Shown piece by piece: positions 32,715 to 43,572 of a DNA stretch of 64,000 nt (the stretch's first letter is position 1; each line of letters opens with the position of its first letter). Source of the stretch: Leishmania infantum JPCM5 (taxonomy: Eukaryota; Euglenozoa; Kinetoplastea; Trypanosomatida; Trypanosomatidae); assembly GCF_000002875.2 (NCBI RefSeq), contig NC_009391.2:243486-307485 (forward strand). The letters are read 5' to 3'. The notes below the pieces were generated by a model, which made no database searches, was not told where the DNA came from, and saw nothing but the letters and a program-made list of their open reading frames with translations. A program made the position numbers and the translations under genes.

Positions 32715-32899
32715 CCTATTCACAGACCCACGCACGTCCTTCTCTTCACCCCACGTGTGCAGTGGGGTTCTCTTTTATCATTCTTATGCAGCTGAAGTGC
32801 TCTCCGTGCTTACTGCGAGCAGTCCACGAAGATCAGAAGACCCCTTCCTTTCCCTCGCATATATTTTTCAGTCGGTGTGTGGGCTTGTGCGGCGTTGCC
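31779..32899. other. Intergenic region, 1.1 kb
   Basis: No gene seen. It has AT-rich alternating TA/CA stretches at 31955-32060 and (CA)n at 32679-32712. A candidate acceptor AG at 32761-32762 lies about 138 nt before the next start codon. Confidence 0.65.
32679..32712. repeat. (CA)n microsatellite
   Basis: About 17 CA units upstream of the SEL1-repeat gene. Confidence 0.9.
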
Positions 32900-35800
32900 A
32901 TGGGCATCGGTAGCGTCTCGCGTCGCGGGTGTCGCGGCAGTCAGCTGCGGTGCAGTCTTCTCTGTAGCATTGCGGCTGCCGTCGCGGTGCTTGCCATACT
33001 CGCAAGCGTCGCCACACAACCCGTTCTGGCTGAGGCGGAGGATGATGCGTCATGGCAGCCGATGGACGCCCGCGGCAGAGAAACGATTGGTTCGATGGCC
33101 CATGCGCCCGCGGCACATGTAGACGCATCGCGTGCCCCAGCCACGGATGACTCGCTTACGCCGGCCGGCTCTGTGCTGCACCGCGACGACGCAGCGTTGG
33201 GGGCACCAGAGCCCACGAGCAACCGGCAGGAGCGTTGCGAAGAAGCTGCAGGGCACTCTGCTGAGCTGTGCACGGACACGGTATCAGCAGATAGGGCTGC
33301 AGAGAGCGACAGTGTGTCGAGCTCTGCTCCTCGCCTCCCATCAGAGGCCTTGACGGACGAGTCTGTCGTGGTGGAGCGCCACTGGTCTGAGCCGCCGCCG
33401 CAACAGGGTGTGCCGAGCCAAGCACCGCCGCACGGTGCCCAGTACAGCGGCGAAGGAAGAGGTTGGCATCTTGAGCAGCAGCAGCAGCAGGCAAGAGAGC
33501 CGACGGACACTATGTCGTCAGCTATTTCCACAGACGGCACGGGTGCCCTGTGCGCGGATGACGCACCTGCTGCAGCTCCGGCTAAAAAGCCCGCCACTGC
33601 TTCCAGCAGCGATGTCGGTGTAACCGCTGCTTCTGCTAATGCGATGCCGGAGCTGAGAGCTTCTCCTCCTACACCGCCGCCCGAGGACCTTGCTACACCA
33701 GCGCAGTTAGATGAGCCGCCCGCGTTCGATGAGGCCGCCGCTTCCACCCTTGCATGGGAGGAACGGGGCTCACTGGCATCACAGCAACCACCGGCGGAGG
33801 TGCAGGAAACATACGACGTGCCTCAGCAGTCAGCGGGCGAGGCCTCGGATAGCGCCGCCGGAGGGACTGAGGCCTGGGAGGCTCACCCAAGCACCATGCC
33901 AGACCGCGCAAGTGACGCCGCTCAGGCGGAGAACCAGACGCCCTTGCAGGGGAATAGCCGGGAGCCGCACGAACACCAGCAGGCCACCTCTCTCCACTGT
34001 GACGCGCACACCACTGTACAATGCAAGCCTGCGTGTGAGGCGGGGGAGGGACAGCATGGGGCTGCCGCGGAGGCCGCGCAGCAGGAAGCCTCGTCAACAT
34101 CCACAGCCGAAACAACGCCCGCTTCGCTGGAAGCGCCGACGACGTGGTGCACCTCTGAAGGGCCGCAGCAGACATGGGCAGCTCAAGCTCACGAGGGAAT
34201 GGAGGGCAAGGTGCCATCGGACAGCGCTTCTGTCCCGGAGGCGCAGGAGCAACCAGCACCGGGGCACCATAGAATGCACCAGCAGCGGACCGGAGGCGGA
34301 GAGGCTGGGGGCGATGGTGCCAAACATAGTGCGGGTGACACTACGGCTGATGATGAGGCTCTCGGCGGCACTGCGGGTGCCTCGGTGGAGGAGGTGCGGC
34401 CCACAGAGGCGCCACCGCCTGAAGCGGAGGAGTCGACTGCAGAGGAGCACGCAAGTGCGGCGGAGCCTGCCACGTACGCGGCGACTGCGGAGGCGTCCGA
34501 GACGGGATGCTCTGTAGCGCCGTGCACCGACGACTCTCCGTCTCACGTCGTGAAAGCGGCGGCCGTTGTCACCAAGCAGGCACTTGCCGAGCGGCGCGCG
34601 AACGGCGACGGCCAAGGCGGCAGTGATGTGCCGATGACCTCTGAAGAAAACGGTGAAGCTGCGGCCTATGCGCAGCCGACAGACGGCCAGACCGAACGCG
34701 NNNNNNNNNNNNNNNNNNNNNNNNNNNNNNNNNNNNNNNNNNNNNNNNNNNNNNNNNNNNNNNNNNNNNNNNNNNNNNNNNNNNNNNNNNNNNNNNNNNN
34801 NGGGGTTCACTGGTGCAAGGAGACCGTTCATGCCGCGCAAAGTGGAGTCCTTTAGAGAGCCGTAAAAGCCGTTTTCTCTCTGATAACTGAGCTCCGAGAA
34901 AACGCATGACAGCCAGTTTTGCCTCTTGTTTGCCAGAGCCGCATGTGCACCAATGCGCGACGCGGCGTGATAGATCAACAGCGACGCGTCAATTACGAGT
35001 TCNCCGTCGCTGCAGACGGGGGCAAGCGACAAAACAAAGACCTCGCGGTGATCAGACAGCATTGACGGATCTTTCAAGGTGCCTGGGGTCAACACCTCGA
35101 CCAGTTCACGCGGAACAACCTTCATCTTCGCTGCTTGCGCCTCACTCTCGGTCTCTTTCATCTGCTCAACACGGCCCACCTTGTACCCGCGATACACAAA
35201 AAGTCGAGCCCACTCATTGTAGCTTTGTTCGGGAACGCCAGCCAACCTCATTTTGCCGCGATTAGATGTGTCCAAGACCATTTTCAGGCCGAATTCTCTA
35301 TTGGCAATCACAGCATCGTAGTCGTATAGCTCGTAGAATTTGCCCTTCTGTAGCGCCGTGCACCGACGACTCTCCGTCTCACGTCGTGAAAGCGGCGGCC
35401 GTTGTCACCAAGCAGGCACTTGCCGAGCGGCGCGCGAACGGCGACGGCCAAGGCGGCAGTGATGTGCCGATGACCTCTGAAGAAAACGGTGAAGCTGCGG
35501 CCTATGCGCAGCCGACAGACGGCCAGACCGAACGCGGCGACGTCACTCCTGCAGCAGATGTCGACACTATCAGTCATGAGGAGGGGGCGATGAAGTCGGA
35601 GGAGGCGGTCACCCAGTTTTGGGAGGGGCCAGATGACACTGCGGCTGCTACGGCTGAGATTGCCTTTAAGGGGGAGGCAGAGGACGCTGTCAGCGGGGCT
35701 GCCGTTGATCTGGACGAGGTCGATGGTGATGGGCTGAAAAAGGATGAGGAGCAGCCTGTATCCTCTTCAACAGCCTCTGCCACGATCAGCGCGCCCAGTA

Positions 35801-38547
35801 GCAGCACCGCCGCGCGGTATCATCGTTACGAACACGATGTGCTGCACCCTCCATCCCCACCCCCGTCGCGACTCGCGCTGTCCTACCTCTACTACCACGC
35901 GCTGGAGGCGCTCTATGTGAACGAGAACGTCACACTTTTCGTGCAGCGCGCCCGTGATGTGGCGCCGTACGGACATGCTCGGCTGAACTGGCTTCTCGGT
36001 GTGCTGCACGCCTACGGCATCGGCGTCCCTCGCAGCGAGCGAGATGCGCTCATGTACTACTCCTTTGCTGCCATGGAGGCTGTCCCTGAGGCACATATGG
36101 CGCTCGGGTACCGCTACAAGCTCGGCCTCGGTGTCGTGGCGAGCTGCGAGAGCGCGCTGGCGCACTATCGCGAGGCGGCGGACGCGGTGGCTATGACGTA
36201 CGATGGAACTGCCGCTGCCTCGGGCGGTGGCGCGGAACCGATGACCGCTGGAGCGAAGACGGTTGGCAGCGGCAAGGGCGGCCGCAGCGGGTCGATGTCC
36301 TTTTTCGCCTACCGCGACGACGCCGCCGTGTCTGACATGCGCAAGCAGCGCCGGCTGGATTTGATTAGCCTCAAGTATCAGGCTGACATTGGCAACGTGG
36401 ATGCGCTGCTCACACTAGGGTACTTGCTCCTCAAGGGTGACTATCAGGTGGTGCGCGATGGCCGTCGCGCCGCCGCCTACTTTCAGACCGCAGCTGGAAA
36501 GGGTAGCGCACGAGCGCATGGAGCGCTGGGCCAGCTGTACATGGCCGGCGATCCGTCCATCAGCCCACCGCTGCTGCCCGACCTGCGGCGGGCCCTCCAC
36601 CACTTCCGCCTTGGCGCTCTGCAGAACGATGCGCTGTCCCTGAATGGGATGGGCTTCCTCCACGCTGTAGGGTACCTCTATCAAGACAAGCAGCACAGCG
36701 CGACCGGCGCCGACAGCAACGGCGAGGCTGCGGCGCCGCCGTCGAACGGGCCGCCGGACTTCGCGACGGCGGCGCAGTACTTCTACCGCAGCCACTGCGC
36801 TGAGGGTCTGTACAACCTCGGGGTCCTTTTCCTGCACGGTCGCGGAGTGGCGCCAGACAAGAAGCAAGCACGTCGCCTCTTCGAAAGGGCGGCGAAGCAA
36901 GGTAGCGTGCTCGCGCAGTGGCAGCTAGCGAACATGCTGAGCGAGGCCACCGAGGATGGTGGCGCCTTACCGGCGGCAGAGTGCGAGCGGGCACTGGCGC
37001 TGTACCAGCGCACCGCGTCCTTTGGCACTTGGCAGCACCGCGCGCCAGGCAACCGCCACTCGGGTGGTAGAGCCGGCGTCGGCGCTGACAATGCAGATCT
37101 GCAGCGACAACCGCAGCGTCATGGCCAGGTGAAAGGGAAGATGGGTGCCGACGGAGACCGTGACGCACGGCTGTTGGAGGCGACGAGGTCCAAGCGCGTG
37201 CCATCGCATGATGGCAGCGGAAGCGAGGACGATGGGGACGGTGCCAACGACGGCGATGCTACGGACAGTCTTTACGGCTTTGTGCGGCCGCGATCGGAGG
37301 CTGAGTATCAAGTGCTGCTCGCCGGCATCCTTGACCGCCTGCACGCTGTGGAGGAGTCGCTGCTGTCGTCCGACGAGGATGAAGGCCCGACCACTACGTC
37401 ATTGGCTTCCTTCGTTGAGCTGCTCAGCCTGGCGGAGACCGGCGACGCGGCCGCTTCCTGGTTGGCCGTCCAGTACGTGGACGACTACCTTGAGGTGGCG
37501 GACACGCCACTGCCACATGGTAGGCACGCCAGTAAGAGCGGTGCGGTCCCTCTTTTCTGGCCTTTGACCGCTGCTCCAGGACGGACGCCGCAGTACCTCT
37601 CCGGCGAGGCGGCCGCCAGTGAGCTGCTCTACCATCTGCTGCAGCGCACTGTGCTGCATCACACACACACGCATACCACACTCGGGGCTGCATATCTGCG
37701 CCTTGGCAACTTCTACTACTATGGCGAGTCCCCACAGTACGGGGTGGACATGGAGCGTGCACTGGCGTACTACCGCATCGCTGGCGATCACCATCACAAC
37801 GCGCAGGCACTCTTCAATGTGGGCTTCATGTATCAGCTGGGTCTGCACAAGGCCCCTCGCGCAACGCGGGTGGTGCAGGGCATGTCTGCGCAGGAGTTGA
37901 TGGAGCGTCCTGAAGTGCTGCGGCACTACACCAACGCTCCGGTAGGGGCCGAGTGGAAGGTGCATTCGAACCCGCCCGAGTATCTGCGGACATCGCCGGC
38001 CTTCCACCTCACTCTCAAGGCCGCCGCAAACGCGTGGAACCGCGCCAGCGCAGACCCGATGGCGCGAGGCGTCGACGTGTACCTCGCGTGGAAGTACTAC
38101 ACGGCTTCGCTTAGGCAAGAGGAGCGGGGCTCGATGGCGGTGCAGTTCGCCTTGGCGGTGCTCAACGTGCAGTGGTCTCTGCGACACTTCGGCATTTCTC
38201 GGCTGCTGCCGCAGTTGGGGTCGTCTGCGTCGCCTGCTGGTTCACCCTCGGCTTCTGCCCACTCGGCATCCTCCATGGCGGAGGCAGGGGCTGATGAAGT
38301 TGACGACACGCTATGGACCGGTGCGGGGGGCGCGCATCGGGCTCATCAGGGCAAGCGCGACGTCCTTCACGGGCCACTGGGCACGCTGACCACCACGATT
38401 CAAGTGATGTGGAACCGCCTCATGGAGAACGCCGTGGACGCTTCGGGGACGATGCTCTCATGGTACAAGCCGTTGGAGGATGCGGTGCTGTACGGCGCCA
38501 TTTCCGTGGTTGTCGTCGGACTTCTTGTTCGACATCACGTGGCATAG
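32900..38547 (+). CDS. SEL1-repeat ER membrane protein (SEL1L/Hrd3-like), interrupted by an assembly artefact
   Basis: The start at 32900 opens a signal peptide (SLLCSIAAAVAVLAILASVA). Coding runs to 34700, then a ~100-N gap and foreign sequence follow; the 190 bases before the gap recur at 35347-35536 and coding resumes. Omitting 34701-35536 joins both parts in one frame, giving 1603 residues. Residues ~50-700 are acidic, Glu/Ala/Ser-rich and disordered. From ~711 come tetratricopeptide-like SEL1 repeats (YGHARLNWLLGVLHAYGIGV, AHMALGYRYKLGLGV, YNLGVLFLHGRGV), and the protein ends with a transmembrane helix (AISVVVVGLLV). This architecture matches SEL1L/Hrd3, the luminal adaptor of the Hrd1 ubiquitin ligase in ER-associated degradation. 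The disordered N-terminal half is far longer than in yeast or human homologues. The ERAD role is inferred from architecture. Confidence 0.87.
34511..34700 (+). repeat. 190-bp direct duplication, first copy (contig overlap)
   Basis: Identical base for base to 35347-35536 (offset 836). It ends exactly at the N run, which is expected when two contigs that should overlap were placed end to end. Confidence 0.95.
34701..34801. other. Assembly gap, about 100 N
   Basis: Run of unknown bases inside the SEL1-repeat gene. Its true size is probably negative, because the flanks overlap. Confidence 0.99.
34802..35350 (-). CDS. MSH6: Fragment of MutS homologue (MSH6-type), mismatch-recognition domain; probably misplaced
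   Basis: On the minus strand this stretch is open throughout (about 180 residues, no stop) and encodes GKFYELYDYDA, AGVPEQSYNEWARLF, YRGYKVGRVEQ and ELVEVLTPGT. FYE (codons at 35338-35330) is the Phe-x-Glu wedge that MutS and MSH6 insert at mismatches; GYKVxRVEQ and the TxGT block follow in MSH6 at the same spacing. So it is N-terminal mismatch-binding domain I plus the start of domain II of an MSH6-like protein (called MSH8 in trypanosomes). It lies antisense inside another gene, begins at an N run, ends where the duplicated native sequence restarts, and contains one ambiguous base (35003). Third-codon GC looks lower than in its neighbours. A chimeric read or misjoined contig is the simplest reading. 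Confidence 0.85.
35347..35536 (+). repeat. 190-bp direct duplication, second copy (contig overlap)
   Basis: Exact repeat of 34511-34700; native sequence continues seamlessly after it. The junction with the foreign insert is at 35346-35350. Confidence 0.95.
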
Positions 38548-39659
38548 CAGCGTCCTTCTCTGCGTATGCGTGCGTTGCTGATGGATGTGTGTGCGTGTGT
38601 GTCTGTGTGGTGGGAGCCGGCGGGGTGGCGGTGAAGACGCTGACGAAACTTACCGGGCGCCCAAGGACTTGATCTTTCGCTGCCACTACACCTCCCCGAG
38701 CCCTCGTGCCCCGCTCTTTCTCTCTCCCCGCGCATCGCGCTGCTTGGGCTTCTCTGCTGTTCAGGTGAAGGGCCGCTTCTCCTTTTTCACCTTCCGCTCA
38801 ACTCGATCAACCGGGCACATACACATGCAGTGCCATTCACGGATACGAAAAAGAAGGGAGGGCAAAGTACTCGGGTCCTGATCGCCGGCTGCACGATAGC
38901 CGGCGTGTGTGCCTGTGCGTGTGCCCGTACACGGCCAAGAGGGCACTCCCCTGCTAACACCAATCAGCCCCCTCCCCCTCTTCCTTTGTGTGCGCGGGCA
39001 TGTGTCAGCAGTTCTCGATTCGCAACGCACACACAACACGCCCGCCAGCAACGAAGCAGACGGCCAACGAGTACTCACACATCGAGTCTTTCTGTGTTTG
39101 TTCCCCCTCCCTGTTTTGTGGAGCGACATGCACCCACGCACGACTTTACGCACGTCCACGGCCGCCGGCCTGCGTCTCACACACACACACACATTGCTCT
39201 GTGTGTGTGTTGGTGTCTACCTCGGGTGTTTGGGACCCTCCACGGTTCGCATCAGTCACTATCGTTGTCCTCCCTTTCTCCCCACGAATCGCTGAGCAAC
39301 AAACCAACAAACCAGCATAGACTTGCGCACGGAGACCTCCTCCTCTCTCACGGAGAGAGCACACACGCCGAACACACACGCGCCCCATCGCAGACGGCCA
39401 CGAGGACACGAACGAGACGACGGTGATTTCTCTCGCTGTTTTCACCTCCTCTGCTTCTTCCTTTTCTTTCGCTGCTCCTCCATCGCCGTGCGCCGCCCAC
39501 GCCGCATCTCGTTGGCCCCCCCCCCTTACGCGCGCTCTTCTTTGCTGTCTTGCTTCACGAGTCACTTAACCGCAATACATGCACACATACACGCGCTGGC
39601 GCAAGCACCCGTCACACCCTTACCGACGCACCCCATCCACGCCTCGCAGCGACACCTTC

Positions 39660-39754
39660 GCGTACGTGTGCCGTTCTCTTCCTCTTTGCTTTCTCTTGCT
39701 CGCTCGCCTACGTTGTGTGTGTCTCGACGTCTTGCCTCTTCTTGTGGCTCTCAG
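39660..39754 (+). promoter_or_regulatory. Candidate trans-splice acceptor for ETF-QO
   Basis: C/T-rich stretches (TCTTCCTCTTTGCTTTCTCT, CTTGCCTCTTCTTG) run to GGCTCTCAG with AG at 39753-39754, about 146 nt before the start codon. Confidence 0.4.
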
Positions 39755-39820
39755 GCTTCACAGATCGTTGTCTTCGTCTCTCTTTCCGTCCCTCTACCTC
39801 GAACCCGCGCTTCCGTGGTG

Positions 39821-39849
39821 CACACACGCACACACACACACACACACAC
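39821..39849. repeat. (CA)n microsatellite in the ETF-QO 5' flank
   Basis: About 14 CA units with one interruption, between the putative splice acceptor and the start codon, so probably in the 5'UTR. Confidence 0.85.
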
Positions 39850-39900
39850 GCTCACGCGCTGCGCATCATTTGTCGGATAACACATCTGTGCTGCGTCATC

Positions 39901-41628
39901 ATGCTGCGCTGGACCTCGCGCTACTTGTGTGCCTCCGCTGCTGCGGCTGCGGGGTCTGAGGTGCACCGCGACGTCGAGGAGTTTGCCGTTGTCATTGTCG
40001 GCGGTGGCCCTTCGGGACTCTCCGCTGCCATTCGGCTGAAGCAGCTCGCCGGGGACCAGAGGGACTCTTTCCGCGTCGGCCTCGTCGAAAAGGGCAGCGA
40101 GATCGGCGCCCACACGCTCTCCGGCGCCTGTGTGGAGCCTCACGGGTTGGATGAGCTGCTGCCTGGGTGGCGTGAGCAGGAGGGATCCATTCTTTCCAGC
40201 ATGACACCCGTCACGTCTGACGCTTTCCATGTGCTGACAGGGCCGTCACGAAGCGTGAAGGTGCCGTGGCTGCCCTCGACGCTGCACAATCGCGGTAACT
40301 ACATCACGTCTCTCGGTGGCATGTGCAAGTGGCTTGGCGAGCAGGCCGAGGCGCTCGGGGTGGAGATCTACCCTGGCTTTGCGGCGGCGGACGTCGTCGT
40401 TGACGAGGCGACCGGCGCCGTGACGGGGGTGCAGCTGAATGACAGGGGCGTCGACAAGAATGGCAGGAGGACGGCGCAGTACGAGCCCGGCATGATCTTC
40501 CGCGCAAAGCAGACCATCTTCGCCGAGGGCTGCCGCGGATCCTGCACCAAACAGTTGGAGAAGCGCTTTGGGCTGCGCGCCGCCGACAACCCGCAGACGT
40601 TCGGGCTCGGCATCAAGGAGGTGTGGGAGGTGCCCAAGGAGCGGCACCACCCAGGCACCGTCATGCACACGGTGGGGTGGCCGACGACGGACAAGGGGCA
40701 CGACAATACCTACGGCGGCGCCTTCCTCTACCACTACGGCGACGGCCTCATTTCGTGCGGCTACGTGGTGGGCCTCGACTACTCGAACCCGTACTGCCGG
40801 CCGTACATGGAGATGCAGAAGTGGAAGACGCATGATCTCATCCGAGGGCAGCTGGAGGGTGGCCGACCGATCCTGTACGGTGCGCGCACGTTGGTCGAGG
40901 GCGGCTTCAGCGCGCTGCCGAAGCTGCACTTCCCCGGCGGCGTGCTGGCGGGGGACTGTGCTGGTTTCTTGAACCTTCCAAAGATCAAGGGCACGCACAC
41001 GGCCATGAAGTCTGGCATGCTCGCTGCCGAGGCCGTCTACGAGGACGCCTTCAAGGGCGGCAAGGAGGAGGCGACCAGCGGCGTGGAATGCAAGAGCTAC
41101 GACGACTGCTTCCGTAGCAGCTGGCTGTACAAGGAGCTCTACACGGTGCGCAACGTGCGGCAGAGCTTCCACAAGAGCTTCAAGTGGGGCATGCTCTACA
41201 CCGGCATTACCTCACTCCTGCTGCACGGCCGCGAGCCGTGGACGCTGAAGCACACCACACCAGACAACTTGTCGCTGAAACCGGCGAAGGAATGCGTGGA
41301 GATCAAGTACCCGAAGCCTGACGGTACGCTCACCTTCGACCTACTCACTAACCACAGCCGTAGCGGAACGGCCCACAATGCTGACCAGCCATGCCATCTG
41401 CGCCTGAAGGACTCCAAGGTTGCGGAGGAGGTGAATCTGAAGACTTATGCCGGGCCGGAGGCGCGCTTCTGCCCAGCCGGTGTATACGAGTTCGTCAACG
41501 ACAAGCTGGTGATTAACGCGCAGAATTGCCTCCACTGCAAGGCGTGCGACATAAAGGACCCGACGCAGAATATCAACTGGACGGTGCCCGAGGGCGGCGG
41601 TGGCCCCAACTACCAGGGCCAGATGTAA
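39901..41628 (+). CDS. ETFDH: Electron transfer flavoprotein-ubiquinone oxidoreductase
   Basis: 575 residues from the ATG at 39901. The first ~20 residues (MLRWTSRYLCASAAAAAG) are Arg/Ser/Ala-rich and lack acids, as in mitochondrial presequences. The FAD-binding Rossmann motif VVIVGGGPSGLSAAIRL has its glycines at 34-39. Conserved ETF-QO blocks are visible: EKGSEIGAHTLSGA, GNYITSLGGMCKWLGEQAE, and CAGFLNLPKIKGTHTAMKSGM. The C-terminal 4Fe-4S cluster ligands are Cys524 (RFCPAGVYE), Cys543, Cys546 and Cys549 (NCLHCKACDIKDPTQN). The enzyme sits on the matrix face of the inner membrane and passes electrons from ETF, reduced by fatty-acid and amino-acid dehydrogenases, to ubiquinone. The loop between the first and second cluster Cys is 18 residues, against 24 in the human enzyme as I recall it. 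Length is close to the mature human enzyme. Confidence 0.97.
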   Translation: MLRWTSRYLCASAAAAAGSEVHRDVEEFAVVIVGGGPSGLSAAIRLKQLAGDQRDSFRVGLVEKGSEIGAHTLSGACVEPHGLDELLPGWREQEGSILSSMTPVTSDAFHVLTGPSRSVKVPWLPSTLHNRGNYITSLGGMCKWLGEQAEALGVEIYPGFAAADVVVDEATGAVTGVQLNDRGVDKNGRRTAQYEPGMIFRAKQTIFAEGCRGSCTKQLEKRFGLRAADNPQTFGLGIKEVWEVPKERHHPGTVMHTVGWPTTDKGHDNTYGGAFLYHYGDGLISCGYVVGLDYSNPYCRPYMEMQKWKTHDLIRGQLEGGRPILYGARTLVEGGFSALPKLHFPGGVLAGDCAGFLNLPKIKGTHTAMKSGMLAAEAVYEDAFKGGKEEATSGVECKSYDDCFRSSWLYKELYTVRNVRQSFHKSFKWGMLYTGITSLLLHGREPWTLKHTTPDNLSLKPAKECVEIKYPKPDGTLTFDLLTNHSRSGTAHNADQPCHLRLKDSKVAEEVNLKTYAGPEARFCPAGVYEFVNDKLVINAQNCLHCKACDIKDPTQNINWTVPEGGGGPNYQGQM

Positions 41629-42984
41629 AGCCCCTCCCGCCTTTACTGCCTCCCCCTCCACACCCGTATTTGGTATCGCAGCACCCCCTCCCTTTTTCTC
41701 GCTGTGCGTGCGTATGCCTGCGAGCATCCCATCTTTCCCCTCCCTTCCTCTGCGTCGCCGTCGCCTCTCTGTCCCTCAAAGTGCTTGCAAGTTTTTTTTT
41801 TTATCAGGCTCGTCTCTGCTCGCGTTGCCGTGCGCATGTATGAGCGGGTGCGCGCCTGCTCCCTTCTTGCTCTCTCCTCCTTCGCTCTGCTTCGTTGACC
41901 CTCTCCCGCTCTTCCCACTCTCCCTGCTTACCACCGCTCTTCTTACGTGGCAGTGGCGATCGTCGTGATGACGTTTAGAAGGAGCGCTGGAGAAAGTTGG
42001 AGCCGATAATCTCATCGGCTACACACTGCTTTCCTAGCGGTCGGCGACAGAGGTATGCATGGAGGGTGTGCGGCTCTTGAGGTGGTGGTGAGGGGCGGGT
42101 GCTGAGAAGAGCGAGGTGGGCCTGAGCCAGTAAAGAGAAGGCGGTGGTTCCCTGGTGTAAACCGTTGACGACGCTGTGCCGACCGCAGCGGTGTGTGTGC
42201 CGGCGTATGCGGGCACGTATGTATGTGTGCGCTTGTGAACGGGACGGTTGAACGCGCGCACGCGCTCTCCCTCCCCGCCCCTCCCTCATTTAAGTTTCTT
42301 GGACGCCTCTGCAGGTCATCACATAGTGCGTCTCCGCGTGTGTCTGTGCGTCTCCGCATCTCCCCGCTTTTCTCTCTATCTCTTCCCGTTCTCGTTTCGT
42401 GGTTTCAGAGAACCGGAGCAGCGAGGGCGAGATAAGAGAGAGGGGCGCTGTCTCAGCAAGAGATCCCCAAGCAAGGGGAAGAGAAATACCAAAACCTAAC
42501 TGATGCGCGCACGCAGCGGGGCGGCCGCAGTGGTTGTGGGCCTCCGGTACCGACAAGGATTGCCATGCGTGTTTGTCTGTGCGGCATGCTTTCTGTAGCT
42601 TATTCTTTGGACTTGTGTGCCGCGTGCCGTGTCAGCGCACTCCCGTCTGGGTCTTCCCACCTCCCTCCGTCCCAGGCAAGGGGTGCCAGAAGGTGTGCGC
42701 GCACACATTGAGGTGCATAATCGCATCCAGCCCCTCGCCCTCCCTCCTCTGACCTTCGTCTCCCTTTTCTCCTCCTTTCGGTGCTCATCTTGCGTCCCAA
42801 ATCGGACATGCGCCATGCCGCATGCGCAGAGCGTGTGCGTGTGTGCCTACTAGCCTGCTCCCCGCCACCGCCACCGCCACTGCCGATCGAAACATAAAAG
42901 CGAAACGAAAGAGGTGGTGGACATCGACGCCGGCCAATCACGAGCAACGCGATAACGCACCTGATCGCACACGCGCACGACAAG
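41629..42984. other. Intergenic region, 1.36 kb
   Basis: No gene seen. It holds the ETF-QO 3'UTR, C/T tracts at 41645-41960 and 42260-42410, and the leader of the nucleoplasmin-like gene. Confidence 0.7.
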
Positions 42985-43572
42985 ATGCTGAACTGCTTCT
43001 TTGGCGCTGAGCTGAAGCCGGACGGGGTCCCGATAAGCTTCACCATTCCAAAGGGGACGACGCTCGTCATCACGCAGTGCGCTGTCACGAGTGTGGTGCC
43101 GCCACAGCAGTCGACGGACGCCGGCGCGTCTTCGTCTCCAGCAGTGGCAGCCAAGGCGTACAGCCCTGTTACACTGTGCGTGCAGGGTCACGGCCTGCCC
43201 ACTCGCTTCGCCGTCTGCTCTTTGTCCCCGGCGCAGCATATCACGTACTGCCCCTTGCAGCTTCTCTTCTCTAAGCCGGTGTCGTTTGTGCTCGTGCCGC
43301 AGACGGGGTCTACGGCTGCTGCTGGTGCGTCGTCGTCACCCTCGCCAGCTCCGCATCCAGGTAAGAAGACGAGGCGGAATCAGAAGCACAACAAAACCGC
43401 AGCAGGTGCTCATGGTGCTGGCGCAGAAGCCACCGCTGCCTACCCGACGGTGCACCTGACCGGCTACTATGAGCGTGCCGCAGACGAGGACGAGGAAGAT
43501 GGCAGCATGGCCATGGACGCCATGGAGTCGAGTGATGACGGGGAGAACGACGACCTCTCCGATGACGAGTAA
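42985..43572 (+). CDS. Nucleoplasmin-like (NPL) domain protein
   Basis: 195 residues from the ATG at 42985. The N-terminus MLNCFFGAELKPDG matches the start of NPL domains (consensus MFWG-x-x-x-x-x-G) of HD2 histone deacetylases and FKBP39-type proteins. Beta-strand blocks follow in family order: GTTLVITQCAV, PVTLCVQGHG, PLQLLFSKPVSFVLVP, and after a Ser/Ala/Lys-rich insert (~110-150) TVHLTGYYE. The last ~30 residues are acidic (DEDEEDGS and SSDDGENDDLSDDE). NPL domains form pentamers, and acidic tails bind histones, so a nuclear histone chaperone is expected. From memory, a nucleoplasmin-like protein is part of the T. brucei ISWI chromatin complex; whether this is that orthologue needs a search. 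The inserted basic segment (KKTRRNQKHNK) could be a nuclear localisation signal. Confidence 0.8.
   Translation: MLNCFFGAELKPDGVPISFTIPKGTTLVITQCAVTSVVPPQQSTDAGASSSPAVAAKAYSPVTLCVQGHGLPTRFAVCSLSPAQHITYCPLQLLFSKPVSFVLVPQTGSTAAAGASSSPSPAPHPGKKTRRNQKHNKTAAGAHGAGAEATAAYPTVHLTGYYERAADEDEEDGSMAMDAMESSDDGENDDLSDDE

Larger units (their letters stand above)
38548..39900. other. Intergenic region, 1.35 kb
   Basis: No gene seen. It has several short CA runs, (CA)n at 39821-39849, and pyrimidine tracts, the last leading to an AG at 39753-39754. Confidence 0.7.
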
